DNA from: Flavihumibacter fluvii
GTDB taxonomy: Bacteria > Bacteroidota > Bacteroidia > Chitinophagales > Chitinophagaceae
NCBI RefSeq assembly: GCF_018595675.2
Contig: NZ_CP092333.1
Span: 4,488,001 to 4,552,000, forward strand
Reading direction: 5' to 3'
Length of the DNA stretch: 64,000 nucleotides
Shown: piece by piece, positions 1-8,391 of the stretch
Numbering within the stretch: the first letter of the stretch is position 1
Layout: every line of letters begins with the position of its first letter
The notes under the pieces: generated by a model
Told to the model about the DNA's origin: nothing
Seen by the model: only the letters and a program-made list of their open reading frames with translations
Databases searched by the model: none
Program-made: the position numbers and the translations under genes

Positions 1-652
1 CGCCTCTGTCGTTGCGGTCATTGCTCCTGTTACCACCGCCGCCGCTACGTTGCTGGAATTTTTGTGGACGTTTACCACTTCCACCACGAAAATCACGCTG
101 GCCTTCATTTGGACGGAACGCTTTTACATAAGGTGTATTCGTAAATTCCAGTTCTCCGCCTGTAATACTTTTCAATTCTTGCTGGATGGCATCATCATGA
201 ACGATTTCTTTATGCCAGTTGCTATAGGCCAGCTTCATATAATATGCAATGGCATTGGCAAATCCTTGTTTTTTCTCCGGATTTTCTTCCTTTAGCGCTT
301 TCTGGATAACTACCTCTATATTCTTGCCTATATGTGAATAGCGGGGATAGCCCTTTGGATATTTCAATGGAGAAGGTTTTGCCTTCAGTGTCTCTTTTGT
401 AGGTATTGGATAGGGTGATTCCACTTCCAGTTTAAAATCCGAAATCAAAAAAAGGTGGTCCCAGAGCATGTGCCGGAAATCTTCCACATTCTTAAGGTGT
501 GGATTTAAAAACCCCATTAGTTCGATAACCGCCTTGGCATTTTTCTGCCGCTTTTCATCGTCTTCCAGCGACATCAGGTATTCGATCATCTTTTGGATAT
601 GACGACCATACTCCCGCATCACGAGGTGATTTCTCGTAGTATTATATTCCAT
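1..652 (-). CDS. DUF4290 domain-containing protein (C-terminus cut by window edge)
   Basis: Open frame running off the left edge; about 217 codons are visible from an ATG at 652. The N-terminus (MEYNTTRNHLVMREYGRHIQ) and the stretch with FRHMLWDHLF match the DUF4290 family, a conserved Bacteroidota protein of unknown function. After about 190 residues the sequence turns into a tail rich in Gly, Arg, Asn and Gln (GGSGKRPQKF, then RSGGGG and NRSNDRND), resembling an RGG-type RNA-binding tail, which continues past the edge. A TAnnTTTG promoter box lies at 673-680, and the gene diverges from the glycosyltransferase at 736. Family assignment is from memory of the motif. The RNA-binding idea is inference. 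Confidence 0.85.
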   Translation of the reverse strand, partial: MEYNTTRNHLVMREYGRHIQKMIEYLMSLEDDEKRQKNAKAVIELMGFLNPHLKNVEDFRHMLWDHLFLISDFKLEVESPYPIPTKETLKAKPSPLKYPKGYPRYSHIGKNIEVVIQKALKEENPEKKQGFANAIAYYMKLAYSNWHKEIVHDDAIQQELKSITGGELEFTNTPYVKAFRPNEGQRDFRGGSGKRPQKFQQRSGGGGNRSNDRNDRG

Positions 653-672
653 TCAAACAATTTGTCTTATTG

Positions 673-680
673 CAAATGTA
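673..680 (-). promoter_or_regulatory. -7 promoter box of the DUF4290 gene
   Basis: Minus strand reads TACATTTG, an exact match to the Bacteroidota -7 consensus TAnnTTTG, 20 nt upstream of the ATG at 652. I could not assign a clear -33 element. Confidence 0.6.
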
Positions 681-735
681 AGTGATGGCAATCAGGAAAA
701 AGAACCAATTTGCAGCCATTGTTTAAATTACCGTC

Positions 736-1869
736 ATGATTACCCTGGCCTATAATATAGACCCACTACTGCAGGAACTCCCCAGGACAGCCGCCCAGTC
801 CTTACTGGACGCGATACCGGACCTGGCGCTTAGCATCCCGGATTGCAGGCATTTAGCTATAACCCATGACGAAACACTTAATTTCGAAGCTGGAACAACT
901 GATCCGCCGCTTGACCTGGCCAGGTTAAAAATTAAGGCCAGGTTCTGGGAAAATCCAGCTACCGCCCGTAAAAATGCCCTGGCCCGGGCTTTCCAGGCCA
1001 ACCAGGTCCGGCTCTGGTTTACTACCGATCCGGGGTCCGTATTACCAGGTCAACCCGTTAAAAGTCTCCTCTTGTCTTCGGCGAGATCATTATTGAGCCG
1101 GCAATACTATCCCCAAAAAAGGTTCAGCCAGCCTGGGGTACCAAACTGGACCCATGCCGCTGCTATAATTGTCCCCCACCACCACGACAGGGAGGCCCTC
1201 ATTTCGATATTTCCGCAACTGGAAAAAACAGTTAATGTGATCTATCCTGCATTGGAAGAACCCGTATTGCCTTTAAGCTGGGCTGAACAGGAACAATTGA
1301 AAATGCGCTATTCAGGCGGTCGCGATTTTTTCCTGTATGCCGGAGATCTTTCGGAATCCCAGGACCTGATCCACCTCCTGAAATCATATTCCCTCGTTAA
1401 AAAATGGCTGATGACGGGTATGCCACTGATAATGGCCGGTCCGGCAACAGACTGGACTGCCAGGCTTGAAAAAATGTTACTCACCTATAAATACAGGGTG
1501 GATGTTTCTGTATATCCGGACATTTCACAAACTGACCTGAAAGAGTTGGTTGCAGGGGCCTATGTACTGGTGAATCCGGGTTCTTCTACAACCGATGCTT
1601 TTGCATTGCAGTGGGCATTTTCTGCTGGTACGCCAGTTATTGCCAGCCAAAGTAAAGACATGAGTGAGTTCTGCAAGGAAGCCGCACAACTGAGTCCGGC
1701 AGGTGATACTGACCAGCTTGCGCATGCAATGATGATATTATATAAAGATGAATACCTGCGCAGTAACCTCATCACAAAAGGAAAGGAAAGGGCTGAATCG
1801 CTCAACCGCCTAAACACCCTGCAGCAATACAAAGCGGTGATAATGGGCCTTTTGCAGGAGAATAGCTAG
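736..1869 (+). CDS. Glycosyltransferase, GT-B fold (GT4-like)
   Basis: Predicted cytoplasmic sugar transferase of 377 residues. The C-terminal half has the GT4 layout: FFLYAGDL (first strand of the nucleotide-sugar domain), PLIMAGP, then VLVNPGSSTTDAFALQWAFSAGTPVIAS, where the usual glutamate-containing motif (E-GFGLP-E) is replaced by a weaker variant before the conserved GTPVIAS. The N-terminal acceptor domain is divergent, so the acceptor cannot be named. There is no signal peptide. The gene runs in the same direction as gldC 23 nt downstream, but gldC has its own promoter box. No other polysaccharide genes are nearby, so this is not part of a visible capsule or LPS cluster. Confidence 0.8.
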   Translation: MITLAYNIDPLLQELPRTAAQSLLDAIPDLALSIPDCRHLAITHDETLNFEAGTTDPPLDLARLKIKARFWENPATARKNALARAFQANQVRLWFTTDPGSVLPGQPVKSLLLSSARSLLSRQYYPQKRFSQPGVPNWTHAAAIIVPHHHDREALISIFPQLEKTVNVIYPALEEPVLPLSWAEQEQLKMRYSGGRDFFLYAGDLSESQDLIHLLKSYSLVKKWLMTGMPLIMAGPATDWTARLEKMLLTYKYRVDVSVYPDISQTDLKELVAGAYVLVNPGSSTTDAFALQWAFSAGTPVIASQSKDMSEFCKEAAQLSPAGDTDQLAHAMMILYKDEYLRSNLITKGKERAESLNRLNTLQQYKAVIMGLLQENS

Positions 1870-1880
1870 TTTTGCATCCT

Positions 1881-1888
1881 TAAATTTG
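1881..1888 (+). promoter_or_regulatory. -7 promoter box of gldC
   Basis: TAAATTTG, an exact TAnnTTTG match, ends only 4 nt before the gldC ATG. A transcript from this box would be leaderless or nearly so. Confidence 0.55.
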
Positions 1889-1892
1889 TATA

Positions 1893-2243
1893 ATGCAGGA
1901 ATCAACAATTACCATAGATGTTCAACTGGATCCTGATAAAGTGCCTTCCAAAATCAGTTGGAAAGCCAGTGGCAGCACTGTTGAAGAAGCGCAGCAGGCC
2001 AAAGCCATGATGTTGGCCTTCTGGGATAGCGCCGATAAAACAGCCATGCGGATCGACCTGTGGACCAAAGAAATGATGGTGGATGAAATGGCCGATTTCT
2101 TTTACCAGACCTTTATGACAATGGCTGATACCTACCACCGGGCAACCCGTAATGATGAAATGGTGAAGGATATGAAGGACTTTGCCAGGGACTTTTATAA
2201 AAAGTTCAGGGATCAGCAGATGAAAGAAAATGCAGCTGGTTAA
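1893..2243 (+). CDS. gldC: Gliding motility protein GldC
   Basis: A 116-residue soluble protein matching GldC: STITIDVQLDPDKVPSKISW at the N-terminus, RIDLWTKEMMVDEMADFF in the middle, then MADTYHRAT. In Flavobacterium, gldC belongs to the gliding/T9SS gene set; loss impairs gliding without abolishing it, and the biochemical role is unknown. Length is normal for the family. The start is the first ATG after a perfect TAnnTTTG box. No gldB or T9SS core genes are adjacent, so the gld genes of this chromosome are dispersed. Confidence 0.9.
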   Translation: MQESTITIDVQLDPDKVPSKISWKASGSTVEEAQQAKAMMLAFWDSADKTAMRIDLWTKEMMVDEMADFFYQTFMTMADTYHRATRNDEMVKDMKDFARDFYKKFRDQQMKENAAG

Positions 2244-2274
2244 CCCCCTATTTCTAATAAAAAAAATCACAAAT

Positions 2275-2724
2275 ATGTCATTGGAAGAAAAAGTGATGGC
2301 CGAAATGAAAGACGCCATGAAATCTAAAAATGAGGCTGCCTTGCGCGGGCTAAGGGCAATAAAAGCAGAGATCATTAAGGCAAAAACAGAGCCGGGCGCC
2401 AATGGCCAAGTGTCTGAGGAAACGGAAGGCAAATTGTTGCAAAAAATGGTGAAACAGCGGAAAGATTCACTGGAAATTTTCCAGCAACAAAACCGGACTG
2501 ACCTTGCCGCAAAAGAAGAGGAAGAAATTGGCATTATCGAAAAATTTCTGCCAAAGCAGTTGGGAGAAGCAGAGTTGAAACAGGCGCTGACTGCTATCAT
2601 TGCCGAATTGGGGGCTACCAGTGCAGCTGACCTTGGTAAAGTAATGGGCGTGGCTTCCAAAAAACTGGCTGGCCAGGCCGATGGTAAAGCTATCAGCACC
2701 ATGGTAAAAGTGCTGCTTGCATAA
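2275..2724 (+). CDS. GatB/YqeY domain-containing protein
   Basis: A 149-residue YqeY-family protein related to the tRNA-binding tail domain of GatB. Diagnostic stretches are MKDAMKSKNEAALRGLRAIK near the start, LQKMVKQRKDSLEIFQQQNR, EEEEIGIIEKFLPKQL and the ending DLGKVMGVASKKLAGQADGK. A longer frame opens at 2230, inside the end of gldC, but the 15 extra residues are not family-like, so I prefer the ATG at 2275. The role in bacteria is poorly defined; association with tRNA or amidotransferase is family knowledge, not shown here. It follows gldC closely and is probably co-transcribed. Confidence 0.9.
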   Translation: MSLEEKVMAEMKDAMKSKNEAALRGLRAIKAEIIKAKTEPGANGQVSEETEGKLLQKMVKQRKDSLEIFQQQNRTDLAAKEEEEIGIIEKFLPKQLGEAELKQALTAIIAELGATSAADLGKVMGVASKKLAGQADGKAISTMVKVLLA

Positions 2725-2797
2725 ATTCCTCCATTTCTAACTTTTCGCTGGTTGGGGAAAAGGGAGGAACAGGGCTAAAACACGGTAAATTTCAGTT

Positions 2798-3352
2798 ATG
2801 CTATTGGATATTATTACTTTAGGCGTATTGATTTTGGCGGTTATTAAAGGCATCTCAAAAGGGCTTTTGGTGGCTGTATTTTCCCTGCTGGCCTTTGTAA
2901 TTGGTATTGCTGCAGCCCTGAAGTTATCAGCTGTAACCGCGAAATGGCTGGATGGATCCATCGATATTTCATCACGCTGGCTTCCCCTGGTTGCATTCCT
3001 CCTGGTATTTATTGTTATAGTAATCCTGGTGAACAAAATTGGTCAGTTACTGGAAAAAACGGTGGAATGGGCATTCCTTGGATGGCTCAATAAGGCCGGT
3101 GGAGTATTATTTTTCAGTATTCTTTATTTGTTGGTATGGAGTGTCTTATTATTTTACCTGGGCAAAATGAACATCATCACGGAACAACAAATGGAACAGT
3201 CGACTACCTATTCTGTAATTGCCCCATGGGGTCCGCTGGTCATGAAATGGATAGCTCAGCTGGTACCGGTGTTTAAAGACGTTTTTGAAGACATAGAACG
3301 GTTTTTTGAACACTTGTCCAACAACATAAAGACACCTGCACCAACTGCTTAG
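2798..3352 (+). CDS. CvpA family membrane protein
   Basis: A 184-residue inner-membrane protein. The start MLLDIITLGVLILAVIKGISKGL is the typical CvpA pattern: a short hydrophobic helix, then a Lys-Gly pair. Four predicted membrane segments lie at about residues 5-22, 25-45, 63-82 and 100-122, followed by a soluble, partly amphipathic C-terminus. CvpA homologues in enterobacteria are linked to colicin V export and bile tolerance; the molecular role is unsettled. The 73-nt gap before it contains a CCTCC/GGAGG inverted repeat (about 2727-2775) without a T-run. Confidence 0.85.
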   Translation: MLLDIITLGVLILAVIKGISKGLLVAVFSLLAFVIGIAAALKLSAVTAKWLDGSIDISSRWLPLVAFLLVFIVIVILVNKIGQLLEKTVEWAFLGWLNKAGGVLFFSILYLLVWSVLLFYLGKMNIITEQQMEQSTTYSVIAPWGPLVMKWIAQLVPVFKDVFEDIERFFEHLSNNIKTPAPTA

Positions 3353-3439
3353 CAGTAATGAAGCCGGGAGCCTACTAGCTATTATTGAGTCAAATGGCCT
3401 ATTTTAGCAAATAATTCGAAGTCTTATTTTTAGATACAG

Positions 3440-4216
3440 ATGCAATACGAGATCAAACAGCTGGATAAGTTCAGGTTTATTGAGGAAGGAGATGGAGAAC
3501 CCCTGGTGTTATTACACGGCCTCTTTGGGGCACTCAGCAATTTTCAGGACCTGATTGAATATTTCCGCAACCATTATAAGGTTGTGGTACCGATACTGCC
3601 ATTGTTTGATCTGGACATCTTACATACTTCTGTTGGGGGCCTCCAGAAGTATGTCCACAAATTCATGGAAGCAAAAGATCTCAGGAACGTACACCTCCTG
3701 GGAAATTCACTGGGTGGGCATGTTGGTTTGGTGCACGTTTTAAAACAACCTGAAAGAATCAGGAGCCTTATTCTAACCGGAAGTTCTGGCCTTTTTGAAA
3801 ATGGTATGGGAGATACTTATCCCAAGCGTGGCGACTATGAATACATCCGCAAAAAAACCGAACTTACGTTCTATGATCCTAAGATGGCCACTAAGGAACT
3901 GGTAGATGAAGTATACGATATTGTGAACGTGCGGTTGAAAGTGATTAAAATCATCGCACTTGCCAAAAGTGCCATCCGAAATAACCTTGGAGAAGAATTG
4001 AATCAAATTAAACAACCAACATTGTTGGTTTGGGGAAATAATGACACCATAACCCCGCCATTTGTTGCCAGGGAATTTAATCGGCTAATACCAAACAGTG
4101 AACTGCATTTCATTGACCATTGCGGGCATGCGCCAATGATGGAAGTGCCGGCTGAATTTAACGCTATCCTGCATAAATTTTTGACAAAGCTCAATGAACC
4201 TGCAGCGGTATCATGA
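3440..4216 (+). CDS. Alpha/beta hydrolase
   Basis: A 258-residue alpha/beta-hydrolase-fold protein. The oxyanion-hole segment is LLHGLFGALSNF near residues 24-35. The nucleophile elbow is GNSLGGH near residue 88, with the serine as predicted nucleophile. An acid appears in the LLVWGNNDTITP strand, and the catalytic histidine in DHCGHAPMME near the end. No signal peptide, so it is cytoplasmic. The substrate is unknown; the HGLFG motif occurs in esterases and in MhpC/BioH-like hydrolases. It precedes the CBS protein by 29 nt and may share its transcript. Confidence 0.85.
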   Translation: MQYEIKQLDKFRFIEEGDGEPLVLLHGLFGALSNFQDLIEYFRNHYKVVVPILPLFDLDILHTSVGGLQKYVHKFMEAKDLRNVHLLGNSLGGHVGLVHVLKQPERIRSLILTGSSGLFENGMGDTYPKRGDYEYIRKKTELTFYDPKMATKELVDEVYDIVNVRLKVIKIIALAKSAIRNNLGEELNQIKQPTLLVWGNNDTITPPFVAREFNRLIPNSELHFIDHCGHAPMMEVPAEFNAILHKFLTKLNEPAAVS

Positions 4217-4245
4217 GATTTGACGTCTTCATGTAAATTGTACCA

Positions 4246-4908
4246 GTGATTAATAAGGAGCTTATTTCTGCATCCCTTCCTGTTCTGTCGCCAAAAGACC
4301 CACTGCATAAAGCTTTGGGGATGATGGACGATTGTAAGGTAATCCACCTGCCCGTGGTGGATGAAGAGAAATACCTTGGCCTTATTTCGGAAGATGACTT
4401 ATTAAATGCCGATGACGATAACCAGCTGGTAGAGACCTTAATCAGCACTTTATCAAAAGTCAAGGTATTGCCTGGTAATCATTTTACTGATGCCGTTCAG
4501 CTTGCAAATGAATATGGATTGGGTGTAGTGCCTGTTGCAGAAGCTGATTTACAATGGGTGGGGTCAATTGCCGCACCAGACCTCCTTAAGTTCACGGGCC
4601 ATATGATCGGGGCGGATGAACCAGGGGGTATTATCGTACTCCAAATGGATAAACGAAATTTCGCTTTCTCGGAAATTTATAAACTGGTCGAAACAAATGA
4701 CGCACAGATTACCCAGCTCAACACCCATTTCGATAATAACCTGGGTATTTTTTTTGTGACTATAAAACTGAATAAACTGGAATTAGCGGATATCGTCGCT
4801 ACTTTCCAACGCTACGAATACCAGGTGAGCTATTTCTTCGGTGAGGAAGAGTATGAAAATGAACTCCGGAATAACTATGACCACCTGATGAACTACCTGA
4901 ATCTCTAA
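4246..4908 (+). CDS. CBS-domain protein with ACT-like C-terminus, GTG start
   Basis: A 220-residue protein beginning at a GTG codon; the reading MINKELISASLPVLSPKD matches the N-terminus of Bacteroidota CBS-pair proteins, so the GTG start is well supported. Two CBS motifs span about residues 5-60 and 75-125 (LPVVDEEKYLGLISEDDLL and VVPVAEADLQWVGSIAAPDLL). An ACT-like segment follows from GGIIVLQMDKRNFAFSEI. CBS pairs usually bind adenine nucleotides and regulate a partner. The partner is unknown. The gene sits upstream of envelope genes in a layout common in this phylum. Confidence 0.85.
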   Translation: MINKELISASLPVLSPKDPLHKALGMMDDCKVIHLPVVDEEKYLGLISEDDLLNADDDNQLVETLISTLSKVKVLPGNHFTDAVQLANEYGLGVVPVAEADLQWVGSIAAPDLLKFTGHMIGADEPGGIIVLQMDKRNFAFSEIYKLVETNDAQITQLNTHFDNNLGIFFVTIKLNKLELADIVATFQRYEYQVSYFFGEEEYENELRNNYDHLMNYLNL

Positions 4909-4976
4909 AAAATACCCTGACAGTTATAATACTTCTGGCTAAACCTGTATTTTCATGGCCTTGCGCTGCAAATTGA

Positions 4977-6464
4977 ATGGAAAAGGAATGGAAATATAGA
5001 ACCCTATTGCTAACTGCTGCTTTTATGGTGCGATGTGCACTTTATGCACAGAATTTAGATATTACACCTCTGATCAATGACCCGGTGAAACTGTCGCTGG
5101 CTGAAACCACGTTAAAAACTTCCCTGGACTCTGGCCGCAGTCCATTTATCATCAGCAATATCTTCATCTCCGGTAATGATAAAACAAAAGACTTTGTCAT
5201 CAAAAGGGAGCTTCCGTTCCTGGAAGGCGATTCCATAGCACTTTCAGAATTGGTGGAAAAATTCAGGATCGGCAAACAGCAACTGATCAATACCCGCCTT
5301 TTTAATGAGGTAGTTATTTCCCTTAAAAGTTTCAGGGGCTACCTGGTGGATGTCCAGGTAGACGTTAAAGAGCGCTGGTATATTTTTCCGATACCTTATA
5401 TAAAGCCGGTAGACCGGAACCTGCAAGTATGGGCATCACAAGGATATAGTCTTTCCCGCCTTAATTTTGGTGCAAAATTCACCTATTATAACACCACCGG
5501 AAGAAATGACCGCCTGAGACTTTGGCTTATAACCGGGTATTCCCGCCAGATCCAGGCTTCCTATGACCAGCCATTTGCCGATAAATCCCTGAAAAACGGC
5601 TATGGCATTAATTTCAACTATGCAGCACAGAAAGAGGTCAATCCGTTGACTATCAATAATCAGCAATTTTTCCTGAAGGCTGATTCCATCCCTAAAGCGG
5701 GCAAGTTCTTGCAGGAAGTATGGGGTGGTTCCCTGCAATACACCTATCGTCCAGGATTAAAGACCCGGTATCTGTTTAAGGTGGGGTACATTTATAGTCA
5801 GGTGGATAGTGCTGTCCTGGATGTGAATCCAACATACCTCACCAATTCGGGCAAAGCAAAAGTCGGCTTCCCGGAGTTTACCTATACAGTCACCTATCTA
5901 AATGTTGATTATGCGGCATATCCGCAGCGGGGTTTAATTGGAGAGGCAACCCTGTATAAGTCTGGCTTGGGTAAGGATATGAATATGTGGTCCCTGATCC
6001 TGAAAGGTGTGAAAGCATGGGACCTGAAATGGAAGAGCTCTTTTTCCATCCAGGCAAATGGACTTGTCAGGCTACCCTTTGAGCAGCCTTTTGTGAATCA
6101 ACGGTTATTTGGATACGGAGACTTCTATTTACGCGGGTTGGAAAAATATGTAGTAGATGGCGTGGCGGGGGTAATAGTCAGAAACACGGCCAGGCGTGAA
6201 CTTTTTAAGTACAATGTAAGTCTCCCGGTAAGAAGCAGGAGCCATGATATTGTCCCATTCAGGTTTTATGCAAAAACTTATGCAGATTTCGGCTATTCAT
6301 ACAATAAGAACAGTGCAGGTAATTCATTCGCAAACCGGTTTTTATATACTGCTGGCGCGGGTATGGATATAGTAACCCTGTATGATATTGTGTTACGGTT
6401 TGAATACAGTATTAACCAGTTTGGCCAGAAGGGATTGTATTTTCACTTTAAGAATGACTTTTAA
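4977..6464 (+). CDS. BamA/TamA-type outer membrane protein, POTRA plus barrel
   Basis: A 495-residue outer-membrane protein. A signal peptide ends near residue 24 (...LYAQ). One POTRA-like domain at about residues 55-130 contains IFISGNDKTKDFVIKREL, almost the same phrase as in the BamA gene at 9201. The rest is rich in alternating aromatic strands typical of a surface-antigen (D15/Omp85) barrel, ending in aromatic LYFHFKNDF, which fits the C-terminal barrel signal (final Phe). With one POTRA it is not BamA itself; it could be a TamA-like or translocation pore. Export substrate unknown. Confidence 0.85.
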   Translation: MEKEWKYRTLLLTAAFMVRCALYAQNLDITPLINDPVKLSLAETTLKTSLDSGRSPFIISNIFISGNDKTKDFVIKRELPFLEGDSIALSELVEKFRIGKQQLINTRLFNEVVISLKSFRGYLVDVQVDVKERWYIFPIPYIKPVDRNLQVWASQGYSLSRLNFGAKFTYYNTTGRNDRLRLWLITGYSRQIQASYDQPFADKSLKNGYGINFNYAAQKEVNPLTINNQQFFLKADSIPKAGKFLQEVWGGSLQYTYRPGLKTRYLFKVGYIYSQVDSAVLDVNPTYLTNSGKAKVGFPEFTYTVTYLNVDYAAYPQRGLIGEATLYKSGLGKDMNMWSLILKGVKAWDLKWKSSFSIQANGLVRLPFEQPFVNQRLFGYGDFYLRGLEKYVVDGVAGVIVRNTARRELFKYNVSLPVRSRSHDIVPFRFYAKTYADFGYSYNKNSAGNSFANRFLYTAGAGMDIVTLYDIVLRFEYSINQFGQKGLYFHFKNDF

Positions 6465-6496
6465 AACCCTATCTTTCAGCGGATAAATACCCCAGC

Positions 6497-7378
6497 ATGA
6501 GAGTGGCGATTTATAGCCGTGTTATTGATCAGAGCGATCATTCGGAAATACAGGAATTGTTCAATGAACTGGAAGCACAGCAAATAGAGCCAGTCATTTA
6601 CCAGCAATTTTTTGAGCAGATCATCCATACGGTCAAATTCAGGGACCATAATATCAATACTTTTTCCCATTCAGGTGACCTGGATGAATCCATTGAGTTT
6701 ATCATCAGTCTGGGTGGGGACGGTACACTATTAGATACCGTTACCCTGGTACGCAACAAAAAAATCCCGATACTGGGGATTAATTTTGGCCGGCTGGGAT
6801 TCCTGGCGAGTATTGGTAAAAAGGAACTTAAGATAGCGGTCGCTTCTATGGTAGACCGCAGTTTTGTGCTGGATAAACGGTCATTGATCCATCTTGATGC
6901 GGACAGGCATTTATTTGGAGATACGCCCTATGCGTTGAATGAATTTGCCATTCACAAGACGGATATTTCACCTATGATCAAGATCCACACCTACCTGAAC
7001 GGTGAATTTTTAAACACGTATTGGGCAGATGGATTGATTGTGAGTACACCTACAGGCTCAACCGGTTATTCCCTGAGTTGCGGAGGACCGATTGTTTTCC
7101 CGGAATCGGGAAGTTTTGTGATCACACCAGTTGCCCCACACAACCTGAATGTAAGGCCAATCGTAGTCCCGGATGACAATGTGATCTCATTCGAGGTGGA
7201 AGGCCGCTCTGACCAGTTCATTTGCGCACTGGATAGTCGCCGCGAAATTGTTTCCCGCAGCATTCAGCTGGCCGTTAAAAGGGAAAAATTTGACGTCAGC
7301 ATTGTTCGGCTCAATGAGAATAATTTCCTGAGGACCCTTCGTAATAAGCTCTCCTGGGGGCTCGATACAAGAAATTAG
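6497..7378 (+). CDS. nadK: NAD kinase
   Basis: A 293-residue ATP-dependent NAD kinase making NADP. The catalytic GGDGT motif is at residues 73-77 (IISLGGDGTLLD), followed by ILGINFGRLGFLA. The NAD-binding region includes LNEFAIHK and DGLIVSTPTGSTGYSLS, and the segment GGPIVFP completes the family pattern. Length is normal. The start at 6497 follows a near-consensus promoter box TATCTTTC at 6470-6477. Cytoplasmic, standalone, upstream of the DUF6089-uppS-bamA block as in other Bacteroidota. Confidence 0.96.
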   Translation: MRVAIYSRVIDQSDHSEIQELFNELEAQQIEPVIYQQFFEQIIHTVKFRDHNINTFSHSGDLDESIEFIISLGGDGTLLDTVTLVRNKKIPILGINFGRLGFLASIGKKELKIAVASMVDRSFVLDKRSLIHLDADRHLFGDTPYALNEFAIHKTDISPMIKIHTYLNGEFLNTYWADGLIVSTPTGSTGYSLSCGGPIVFPESGSFVITPVAPHNLNVRPIVVPDDNVISFEVEGRSDQFICALDSRREIVSRSIQLAVKREKFDVSIVRLNENNFLRTLRNKLSWGLDTRN

Positions 7379-7447
7379 CATTTCATTTAGACCAAATTTT
7401 ACAGTCTTTCGTTCACAACAACAATGTATAAACAATATCTTGCAGGC

Positions 7448-8302
7448 ATGAAGAAATTAATCCTTATTCTGGGTGTTGTATTGGGCATACAATCTGCAGT
7501 AAAGGCACAAATGGAAGCTGTAACCCAGGAGGGTGAAATTGGATTGGCCATCGGTGCCGCCCATTATTTTGGTGATTTGAATACCCAGGTACATCTTAAC
7601 CGGCCAAAACTTGCCATAGGCGCCTTTTTTCGTAAACAATTCGGTAACTACATTGCTGTGAGGGTTGGCGCCCAATTCGCACAGGTTGGCTATGCCGATA
7701 AATATTATGAGGACAATGAATTCCAGCGTCGTCGCAACCTCAGCTTCAATTCCAGTATTTGGGAGCTGGCCTTGCAGGGTGATTTCAATTTCTTCAAATT
7801 CGTACCGGGTAGTGACGAATACCGGTTTACGCCATATATCACTATCGGTGCCAGTATTTTCAGCTATGACCCTTACGCCTACTTGGACGATCAAAAATAT
7901 TTTTTACGTCCGCTAGGCACTGAAGGCCAGGGCACCTCGGCGTATCCAGATCGTAAACCATACGGAAGTATGGCCTTTGCTATCCCGTTTGGCGTTGGTG
8001 TTAAATATGCCCTGAATGAAAAAATGAATGTTGGATTTGAGCTTTTACACCGGTTCACAGATACTGATTACCTTGATGATGTGAGTACTACATATGTTGG
8101 AATTGATAAATTTCCACCGCTTCCCGACGGATCGCCCTCTGCAGGCTCATTGCTCCAGGACCGGAGTTATGAGGTTGGGGAGCCAATTGGAATTGAAGGG
8201 CGTCAAAGGGGGTATTCAAAGCAAAAAGACCAGTTTATTACGGCACAGGTAACCCTTAGCTTTAACCTGACCTCATACCGTTGTCCTGCGCCGAAGTTAT
8301 AG
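7448..8302 (+). CDS. DUF6089 family outer membrane beta-barrel protein
   Basis: Predicted 284-residue secreted or outer-membrane protein. The start MKKLILILGVVLGIQSAVKA is a clear signal peptide; a frame from 7424 adds eight residues that spoil it, so 7448 is preferred. The mature part begins with EGEIGLAIGAAHYFGDLN and alternates short beta strands with aromatic residues (IAVRVGAQFAQVGY, YRFTPYITIGASIFSYDPY, GVGVKYALNEKMNVGFELLHR), as in the DUF6089 family that sits next to uppS and bamA in Bacteroidota. Position suggests a role in outer-membrane assembly or surface structure, but no function is established. Confidence 0.85.
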   Translation: MKKLILILGVVLGIQSAVKAQMEAVTQEGEIGLAIGAAHYFGDLNTQVHLNRPKLAIGAFFRKQFGNYIAVRVGAQFAQVGYADKYYEDNEFQRRRNLSFNSSIWELALQGDFNFFKFVPGSDEYRFTPYITIGASIFSYDPYAYLDDQKYFLRPLGTEGQGTSAYPDRKPYGSMAFAIPFGVGVKYALNEKMNVGFELLHRFTDTDYLDDVSTTYVGIDKFPPLPDGSPSAGSLLQDRSYEVGEPIGIEGRQRGYSKQKDQFITAQVTLSFNLTSYRCPAPKL

Positions 8303-8327
8303 CGCAGACAACCAATATATTTTTCCA

Positions 8328-8349
8328 AAAGCCCGCTATTGCGGGCTTT
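8328..8349 (+). terminator. Hairpin terminator after the DUF6089 gene
   Basis: Perfect 9-bp stem AAAGCCCGC / GCGGGCTTT with loop TATT, located 26 nt after the DUF6089 stop and 42 nt before the uppS ATG. The run after the stem is short (TTTC), so termination may be partial. The A and T flanks make it usable in both directions. Confidence 0.65.
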
Positions 8350-8391
8350 CAGCTTGATTTTACGTACCTTCGCACCCTGAAAAATGTTCAT

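Noticed and set aside
1902-2702. Long minus-strand open frame of 266 codons
   Set aside because: It lies fully antisense to gldC and the YqeY gene, both clearly coding, and its translation shows no family pattern.
2727-2775. Inverted repeat TTCCTCC / GGGAGGAA as a terminator
   Set aside because: The arms are far apart and no T-run follows, so kept only as a remark.
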